Positions 57,705 to 64,000 of a DNA stretch of 64,000 bases are shown here, in pieces. The position numbers and the translations under genes were made by a program. Positions within the stretch are counted from its first letter, which is position 1; every line of letters starts with the position of its first letter. The notes below the pieces were generated by a model. It ran no database searches. It was not told the origin of the DNA and saw only the letters and a list, made by a program, of their open reading frames with translations. The stretch is from Gemmatimonadota bacterium. Its GTDB lineage: Bacteria > Gemmatimonadota > Gemmatimonadetes > Gemmatimonadales > Gemmatimonadaceae. The stretch is taken from NCBI GenBank assembly GCA_026387935.1, contig JAPLKU010000021.1:62001-126000 (forward strand), in the 5' to 3' direction.

Positions 57705-58706
57705 TCAGTGCGCCGAAGCGGCGAGCGGCAAGCCCATCCGTTCCTTCACATCGGCAATCGTTTTCCGCGCAACCACTCGGGCACGCTCGGCACCGGCGTC
57801 CATGATGTTCGTGAGACTCGCTGGGTCGCCGGCGAGTTCCTGCGCCCGCGCTCGAATTGGCGCGAGTTCCGCGACGAGGTGGCCATGCAGCGACTTCTTG
57901 CAGTCAATGCAGCCCCACTTCGCTCCGCGGCAATGCTCTTCCACTTCGATGACGACCGCCGGCGGCGAAAACGCCTTGTGCAGCTGGTAAATCACCGGGC
58001 ACTTGTCCGGGTCGCCCGCATCGGTCTTCTTCTGGCGCGCCGGATCGGTGACCGCAGGACGAAGCTTTTCCCAGATGGCCTCCGGCGTTTCCATGATGCC
58101 GATCGTATTGCCAATCGATTTGGACATCTTCGACCGGCCGTCCAGGCCCACGATACGGCGCGTCTGCGTGAGCTTCGGCTGCGGCTCCGGGAAGTACGGC
58201 GCATCCGGCGAGAAGCGCGCATTCCAGTTGCGCGCAATCACTCGCGACAGCTCGAGGTGCTGAATCTGATCCTCGCCCACCGGCACGAGGTCCGCCAGAT
58301 AGAGAAGGATGTCGGCTGCCTGCAGCACCGGATAGTTGAGAATGCCGGCCATCACCTGTTCCTGGCGCCCCGACTTCTCCTTGAACTGCGTTTGCCGCTC
58401 GAGCTCGCCGAGCGGGGTGAGCGTATTGAAGATCCAGGCGAGTTCGGTGTGCTCCGGGACCTGAGACTGGATGAAGAGCGTGGCCTTTTCTGGATCGATC
58501 CCAGCCGCGAGGAGGCCAATCGCCATCTCCCGCGTACGCGCGATGAGGTCAGGTGCCGCGTACGGCAGCGTAATGGCGTGGTAGTTCACGACGCAGATGA
58601 ACGACTCGTACTGCGACTGGAGCGCGACCCAGTTCTTCACGGCACCGAGGTAATTGCCGATATGGAGTTCGCCGGACGGCTGGATACCGCTGAAGATTCG
58701 GGCCAT
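57705..58706 (-). CDS. trpS: Tryptophanyl-tRNA synthetase
   Basis: FSGIQPSGELHIGNYLGA (HIGH-like), VGEDQIQHLELSR, GRSKMSKSIGN (KMSKS). Confidence 0.97.
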   Translation of the reverse strand: MARIFSGIQPSGELHIGNYLGAVKNWVALQSQYESFICVVNYHAITLPYAAPDLIARTREMAIGLLAAGIDPEKATLFIQSQVPEHTELAWIFNTLTPLGELERQTQFKEKSGRQEQVMAGILNYPVLQAADILLYLADLVPVGEDQIQHLELSRVIARNWNARFSPDAPYFPEPQPKLTQTRRIVGLDGRSKMSKSIGNTIGIMETPEAIWEKLRPAVTDPARQKKTDAGDPDKCPVIYQLHKAFSPPAVVIEVEEHCRGAKWGCIDCKKSLHGHLVAELAPIRARAQELAGDPASLTNIMDAGAERARVVARKTIADVKERMGLPLAASAH

Positions 58707-58725
58707 CGGCTAAAGTTAAGCGTCG

Positions 58726-59547
58726 ATGAGAGACCGATCAAACTCCCTGCCTTCACCCGGCCGCCTCCTGGAGGTGGCCCTCGAGGCCGCCAATGCCGGT
58801 GCAGCCGTGATCCGCGACGCCGCGCCACGGGTGCGATCCATCGAATGGCAAACCAAGAAACCGGCCGATTTCGTCAGCGAAGTGGACCTCGCCGCTGAGG
58901 CGACAATCCTCAAGATCGTCCGAGCCGCTCTCCCCGACGCCGGAATCCTCGCCGAAGAGTCAGGGTCCGCGCAGTCTGCCGAGGAGCGCGAAAGGGGCGT
59001 CCTGTTCGTGATCGACCCGCTCGATGGCACCACGAATTTCCTGCACGGTTACCCAGAATACGCGGTCTCCATCGGCGTCCTGATCAACGGCAGCCCAGCC
59101 GCCGGCGTCGTCATAGACGTCGCGCTGAACGAGACCTTCACCGCGACCGCCGGCGGAGGCGCGTTCTCCAATGGCCAGCCGATCCGCGTCTCGCCGATTG
59201 ACAATCCGCGCCGTTCGCTGATCGGCACCGGATTTCCATTTACGCGGGTCGAAGAAGTCGATCCCTACGCCCGCCAGCTCGCCGGCATCATGAAAGGCAC
59301 CGCCGGCGTGCGCCGCGCCGGCGCGGCCGCGCTCGACCTCGCCGCGGTCGCCTCGGGTCGGTTCGAGGCCTTCTGGGAAACCGTGCTCTCACCGTGGGAC
59401 ATCGCAGCAGGAATCCTCCTTGTCCGCGAGGCCGGAGGGATCGCGACGGATCTGGCCGGCGCACCATGCCCCGTGGCTCGGACGGGGATTGTGGCGGGCA
59501 ATCCTGCGATACACGAATGGCTGATGGGTGAACTGCGTACCGAGTAG
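58726..59547 (+). CDS. suhB: Inositol monophosphatase family protein
   Basis: DFVSEVDLAAEA, ILAEESG, VIDPLDGTTNFLHGYPEYAVSIG, WDIAAGILLVREAGG. Confidence 0.92.
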   Translation: MRDRSNSLPSPGRLLEVALEAANAGAAVIRDAAPRVRSIEWQTKKPADFVSEVDLAAEATILKIVRAALPDAGILAEESGSAQSAEERERGVLFVIDPLDGTTNFLHGYPEYAVSIGVLINGSPAAGVVIDVALNETFTATAGGGAFSNGQPIRVSPIDNPRRSLIGTGFPFTRVEEVDPYARQLAGIMKGTAGVRRAGAAALDLAAVASGRFEAFWETVLSPWDIAAGILLVREAGGIATDLAGAPCPVARTGIVAGNPAIHEWLMGELRTE

Positions 59548-59640
59548 CCGGTAACGACAACGGCGAGCACCGAGTACGCGTACCGAGTGCAACCAACCTC
59601 GTGAACACAACCCGGTCCGCAACACGCGGTACTCGGTACT
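59537..59640. repeat. Cluster of ACCGAGTA motifs in direct and inverted orientation
   Basis: ACCGAGTA at 59539 and 59568, ACCGAGTG at 59582, inverted TACTCGGT at 59630. Confidence 0.6.
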
Positions 59641-59677
59641 TTTCGTGAAGCTACCGACCACCCGCTACCGTCAACGC

Positions 59678-61210
59678 ATGGAGTTCCCGTTGCCCCGCCT
59701 CGTCGAGTGCGTTCCGAATTTCAGTGAAGGCCGCCGGCCCGACGTCATCAAGACCATCACCGACGCCATCGCCAGCACGCCCGGCGCCGTCCTGCTCGAC
59801 GCATCCAGCGACGCCTCGCACAACCGTACCGTGGTCACCTTCGTCGCGCCCGCCGAGTCCGCCGTCGAAGCGGCTTTCCGTGGTATCGCGAAAGCACGCG
59901 AACTGATCGACCTCACCACGCATCGCGGCGAGCACCCGCGCATCGGCGCCACCGACGTCTGCCCCTTCATTCCCCTCGGTGACACCACGATGGACGAGTG
60001 CGTCGCGCTGGCCAAACAGCTCGGCGAGCGCGTCGGAAAGGAACTCGGAATCCCCGTTTTTCTCTATGAGCGCGCCGCTTCGCGCCCCGACCGCACGAAT
60101 CTTGCCGACGTCCGCCGCGGCGAATTCGAAAAGGCGCGCGACGACATCGGCACCAATCCCGATCGTACACCCGATTTCGGCCCCAACAAGATCCACGCCA
60201 CCGCCGGCGCCACGGTCATCGGCGCGCGACCCTTTCTTGTCGCCTACAACGTCTACCTCGGCCCCGCGACCAACGTCGCCGTTGCCAAGGAAGTCGCCAA
60301 GAAAGTGCGGTTCTCCAGCGGCGGGCTCCCCTGCGTCAAAGGACTCGGCCTCGAGGTGGACGGCCAGGCGCAGGTGTCCATGAACCTCACCGACACTGAC
60401 ACCACGCCGATCTGGCGCGCCTACGAAGCCGTGAAGGCCGAAGCTGCCGCGCGCGGAGTGGACGTCACGTGGAGTGAAATCGTCGGCCTCGTGCCAGAGC
60501 GTGCGGTGCTCGAGACCGCCGCGCATTCCGTACAGCTTCGCGGATTTTCACGCGCGATGGTGCTCGAACAAAAGGTCGCCGAGGCGATGGCCTCTGAAAC
60601 AGTCAACGAGTTCGTCGCCGCGGTCGCGTCAAGCGCCCCTGTCCCGGGTGGCGGAAGCGTGGCCGCGCATGTCGGCGCGCTCGCCGGCGCGCTCGCGCAA
60701 ATGGTCGCTGGCCTCACCGTCGGCAAAAAGAAGTACGTCGCCGTGGACGCCGAAATGCGCACCCTCGCCGCGTCCGCGGACGCGCTGAAGACGAGGCTCG
60801 CCGCGCTCGTGACACTCGACGCCGCTGCCTACGCCGTCGTCAGCAGCGCGTACAAGCTCCCGAAGGAATCACCCGAGCAGCAGGCCACGCGCGACGTTGC
60901 GATTCAAGCCGCGCTGATGCACGCCGCCGCCGTGCCGCTCGACACAGCCCGTGCCGCCACCGAAGTCGCAGCCCTCGCCGCCATCTGCGCGGAAAAGGGC
61001 AACGCGAATGCCGCCAGCGACGCCGGCGTGTCAGCGCTGCTCGCCGAGGCGGCATGCAGAGGAGCGGCCTACAACGTGCGGATCAATGTCTCGTCGATGT
61101 CCGACAAAGCCGCCGGGGCACCAATGGCCGCCGAGGCCACGCGCCTGGTCGCCGCCGCGAGCGAATCGGCCACACGCGCGACGCTGGCCATTGAAAAGCA
61201 GATTGGCTAG
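59678..61210 (+). CDS. ftcD: Glutamate formimidoyltransferase fused to formimido-THF cyclodeaminase domain
   Basis: LVECVPNFSEGRRPDVI, DASSDASHNRTVVTFV, EHPRIGATDVCPFIPL; C-terminal FTCD_C: FVAAVASSAPVPGGGSVAAHVGALAGALAQMV. Confidence 0.95.
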   Translation: MEFPLPRLVECVPNFSEGRRPDVIKTITDAIASTPGAVLLDASSDASHNRTVVTFVAPAESAVEAAFRGIAKARELIDLTTHRGEHPRIGATDVCPFIPLGDTTMDECVALAKQLGERVGKELGIPVFLYERAASRPDRTNLADVRRGEFEKARDDIGTNPDRTPDFGPNKIHATAGATVIGARPFLVAYNVYLGPATNVAVAKEVAKKVRFSSGGLPCVKGLGLEVDGQAQVSMNLTDTDTTPIWRAYEAVKAEAAARGVDVTWSEIVGLVPERAVLETAAHSVQLRGFSRAMVLEQKVAEAMASETVNEFVAAVASSAPVPGGGSVAAHVGALAGALAQMVAGLTVGKKKYVAVDAEMRTLAASADALKTRLAALVTLDAAAYAVVSSAYKLPKESPEQQATRDVAIQAALMHAAAVPLDTARAATEVAALAAICAEKGNANAASDAGVSALLAEAACRGAAYNVRINVSSMSDKAAGAPMAAEATRLVAAASESATRATLAIEKQIG

Positions 61211-61272
61211 GAGCGGCACCCGAACACGCGGGCCGTAAGCCGCGTGGGAGCGACCGTAGCAGCTCGCCGTCG

Positions 61273-63042
61273 CTAGCGCGCGTGGGCCGCTGCTGACGGC
61301 GCCACAATCCGCAGCGCCACCGCATCGCGACCGCCGCGCCGTTCCTCAACCACCTGCAGCCCCTTCGCCTTGATCGCTTCGACGAGCGGGCGAAGTTCGT
61401 CGCGCGAAGAACCCTCAAAGAAATGACTCGCAACGACCCACGCCGTCCCGGCAAACGTGCCGTCAACAATCATCGAAACGCGTCGCGCTTCTTCTTCCGC
61501 CCAACCCAGCGACGGCCCGTCGATGCTCGTCGGTCCAGCGATCCGGTAGCGCACGCCGGTCCCGAGCCCAACGAACTCCAGCGCCACGAACGCGCTGCGC
61601 CCGTTGCGCAGGGCATGTTCGGCGCGCGTGACGAGCCCCTCCCCTTCGCCATCCGTCACGCCGCCAACGCGGGCAAAGTTTTCGTGCCCCGGTGAATCCG
61701 TCGAGCCGGCGGCCTCGAGAAAGGCGCTGACTCGCTCGCGATTGGTCGAGGCCCAATCCGTCGTCGCATACGCCCAAGCTGGCACCGCGCGCGCAAAGAC
61801 ATACACGCCCGCTCCACTCGAATCCGCCGAGGCCTTCACGCCGGCAAATAGCGCCCGCGTCGGCTCGAGCGAACCTGGCGCGCGAATAATTCGCGCGCCG
61901 TCCATGCCGACTCCGGCGGCGAGGAGGATCGCGGCGGCGTAGGCCAGTGCGCTCGTTGCGACCGCTCCCTTTAGATGTGCCACAAGCCCAGTAATCAACT
62001 GCCCGACCGGCTCAGCAGCCACGAGCAGCGCAAGCGGCGCGGCGAAATACGCCAGACGGTCTGAAAGCGGGTACACCCCGGCGATCGAGGCCAGCGCAGC
62101 AACGGCAAATGGACCGGCCGCGAGCAATCCGATTCGCCAGTCGCGCCGCACCACCAGCACGACGCCAACAAACCAAAGCGCAACCAACCCGAGCGCCAGC
62201 GGCACCGAGCCAATCCACTGCACCGGAGTGGCAACCGTCGAGGCAACGGCCCCAATCATGCGCGCCGAAAAATCACTGGCGCGCCGATCGAGCATCACCG
62301 GCGCCCAATACTCGCGCAGATACTCGCCTCCAGACGACTCCTGAATCACCAGCAGCCAGAGAACCCCGAATGTTGCGAGCCAGAGGGCACCAGTGCCGAA
62401 CGCCACCGTCCGCACCGCCGCACGTTGCCGCCACGCGTCGCGCACAAGCGCCGCGCCAATCGCCGCGAGCACGAACGCGGACGGCAGCGAGATCAACACG
62501 CCAATAGTCCCCGCGACACCGAGCAGCATCCAGCGGCGCAGCGATGCGGGTTCGTCCAGCACCTGCAGCGCAAAACCCACCAGCGCGACCGCGACAAATG
62601 CATCACTCGCATACGGCTTGGCCTCGGCCGAGTACCGAAGCGCGAGCAGCGAGAATGCCAGGACCGTGACCGTCAGCGCCGCGGCGCACGGCCGCACGAG
62701 CCGGCGGCCGGCGATCCAAACGACCACGAGCGTTCCCGCGCCCGTCACCGCCGGCCAGAGCCGAAGCACCCACTCAGCGGGCCCCAGAACAGTCGTCAGC
62801 CCCTTCTCCAACCAGAGAAAGCCCGCTGGGGCGGCCTGCCCCCAGTCGAGCGGCCGCGCGAGCCCGCCGAAGTCCCGGCCGAGGATGTTCAGCGCAAGGG
62901 AGGCCTCGTCGAGCCCGAGTGACCCGCGCTGCGTAAGCACCCAGATCCGGAGCACCACGCCAACGACAATCGCCGCCAGCGCAACGCGGGCGGCGGCACG
63001 GTCGAGCGGGGTGGGGTGGGATGCACTGGCGGACATTGGCAT
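61273..63042 (-). CDS. Membrane glycosyltransferase, GT39/ArnT-like
   Basis: Multiple TM helices; GLDEASLALNILGRDFGGLARPLDWGQAAPAGFLWLEK acidic first loop. Confidence 0.75.
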   Translation of the reverse strand: MPMSASASHPTPLDRAAARVALAAIVVGVVLRIWVLTQRGSLGLDEASLALNILGRDFGGLARPLDWGQAAPAGFLWLEKGLTTVLGPAEWVLRLWPAVTGAGTLVVVWIAGRRLVRPCAAALTVTVLAFSLLALRYSAEAKPYASDAFVAVALVGFALQVLDEPASLRRWMLLGVAGTIGVLISLPSAFVLAAIGAALVRDAWRQRAAVRTVAFGTGALWLATFGVLWLLVIQESSGGEYLREYWAPVMLDRRASDFSARMIGAVASTVATPVQWIGSVPLALGLVALWFVGVVLVVRRDWRIGLLAAGPFAVAALASIAGVYPLSDRLAYFAAPLALLVAAEPVGQLITGLVAHLKGAVATSALAYAAAILLAAGVGMDGARIIRAPGSLEPTRALFAGVKASADSSGAGVYVFARAVPAWAYATTDWASTNRERVSAFLEAAGSTDSPGHENFARVGGVTDGEGEGLVTRAEHALRNGRSAFVALEFVGLGTGVRYRIAGPTSIDGPSLGWAEEEARRVSMIVDGTFAGTAWVVASHFFEGSSRDELRPLVEAIKAKGLQVVEERRGGRDAVALRIVAPSAAAHAR

Positions 63043-63099
63043 GGAAGCTAGCCCTACCGACAGCCGTGAACCGTCAACCGTCCACCCGCTGTTGCAGTC

Positions 63100-63849
63100 T
63101 TATCGCGTCAGGACTCGCGGCCCGTCGGCCGTCACGGCGACAGTGTGCTCGAAGTGGGCGCTTCGCTTGCCGTCAATCGTCACCACCGTCCACTTGTCCG
63201 GCAGCGTGCGCGTTTCGGCGCGCCCCGCATTCACCATCGGCTCAATGGCGATGGTGAGACCGGCAGCAAGCTTCGCGCCGCGCTTCGGCTTTCCGTGGTT
63301 TGGCACCTGCGGCTCTTCGTGCATCGACTGGCCAACGCCATGCCCGACCAGATCGCGAACGACCACGAAGCCGCCTTTCTTCACGTGCGCTTCGATCGCC
63401 GCGCCGATGTCACCCACATGATTGCCCAGACGCGCTTCCGCGATGCCCGCCTCGAGCGATTCCTCGGTCACCGTGAGCAGTTTCTGTGTTTGGGCATCCA
63501 CCGTGCCCACGCCAAACGTCCGCGCCGAATCGGTGTGCAATCCACCGTAGTAAACGCCGATATCCACCGACACGATGTCGCCGTCCTTGAGCACGCGACG
63601 TGGCGACGGAATGCCGTGCACAATTTCCTCATTCACACTCGAGCAGATGCTCGCGGGAAATCCGTAGAGGCCTTTAAAGCTCGGCGTCGCACCTTCGTGC
63701 GAGCGGATGAACTCCTCCGCGACGCGGTCCAGCTCCGCCGTGGAGATGCCTGGGCGAATCGACTTACGCATCTGTTCGTGGGTCGCCGCGAGGATCTTCC
63801 CGCCGGTGGCCATCGTCTCGATTTCCCGTGGCGACTTGAGTTGCACCAT
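63100..63849 (-). CDS. map: Methionine aminopeptidase type I
   Basis: ICSSVNEEIVHGIPS, VSVDIGVYYGGLHTDSARTF, DLVGHGVGQSMHEEPQVPNHG, IEPMVNAG. Confidence 0.97.
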   Translation of the reverse strand: MVQLKSPREIETMATGGKILAATHEQMRKSIRPGISTAELDRVAEEFIRSHEGATPSFKGLYGFPASICSSVNEEIVHGIPSPRRVLKDGDIVSVDIGVYYGGLHTDSARTFGVGTVDAQTQKLLTVTEESLEAGIAEARLGNHVGDIGAAIEAHVKKGGFVVVRDLVGHGVGQSMHEEPQVPNHGKPKRGAKLAAGLTIAIEPMVNAGRAETRTLPDKWTVVTIDGKRSAHFEHTVAVTADGPRVLTR

Positions 63850-64000
63850 TACGCGACACCCGCCGCGGCGTTCACGAGCGCCGTCACGCCATCAACCGTC
63901 CCGAGCGCGGCAATGGACTTCATGTTCGCGCCATGCTCGCGGTACCAGCCAATGACCGGTGCCGTTTGCACACCGTACACCGTGAGCCGGTTACGAATCG
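63849..64000 (-). CDS. adk: Adenylate kinase C-terminus (partial, runs off window end)
   Basis: Manual reverse translation: RIRNRLTVYGVQTAPVIGWYREHGANMKSIAALGTVDGVTALVNAAAGVA*. Confidence 0.8.
   Translation of the reverse strand, partial: IRNRLTVYGVQTAPVIGWYREHGANMKSIAALGTVDGVTALVNAAAGVA

Noticed and set aside
63045-63095. ACCGTCAACCGTCCACCCGCT segment resembling 59651-59675
   Set aside because: Shared words are short and rearranged; not enough to call a repeat family.
1-64000. CRISPR arrays, prophage, integrases, IS transposases, rRNA or tRNA genes
   Set aside because: No regularly spaced repeats, phage structural genes, transposase motifs or rRNA-like stretches were recognised by eye; tRNAscan-SE/Infernal would be needed to exclude small RNAs.

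Overview
High-GC bacterial chromosomal window, probably Gemmatimonadota-like (inferred from gene content, not demonstrated). Most coding capacity is on the minus strand, in tightly packed runs with 4-nt stop/start overlaps. Recognisable content: adenosylcobalamin-dependent ribonucleotide reductase (nrdJ); peptidoglycan recycling genes (murQ-anmK-nagZ) plus an amidase and gamma-glutamyltransferase; two Ser/Thr kinases, a PP2C phosphatase and an FHA protein; ccdA/fur/priA; a VapBC-type toxin-antitoxin pair; a two-component system followed by an aminotransferase, a GAF protein, two orphan small proteins and an HDAC-like deacetylase; an 11-gene type II secretion cluster (gspG to gspE); glyS, a YpdA-like reductase, purA, dapA, pilT, trpS, an inositol monophosphatase, ftcD, map and partial adk. 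There is no rRNA, tRNA, CRISPR, prophage or transposase that I can support. Most plus-strand ORFs in the six-frame track are GC-driven antisense artefacts. The most interesting signals are: a C14 homopolymer inside a hairpin just upstream of the T2SS cluster (possible phase variation); a dispersed palindromic intergenic repeat, one copy of which runs into a coding sequence; a separate ~177-bp element with 19-bp terminal inverted repeats; a seven-gene run joining a two-component system to an HDAC through two uncharacterised small proteins, one with a ubiquitin-like sequence pattern; a protease/beta-propeller/beta-barrel fusion; and a secreted Ala/Lys-rich histone-tail-like protein.
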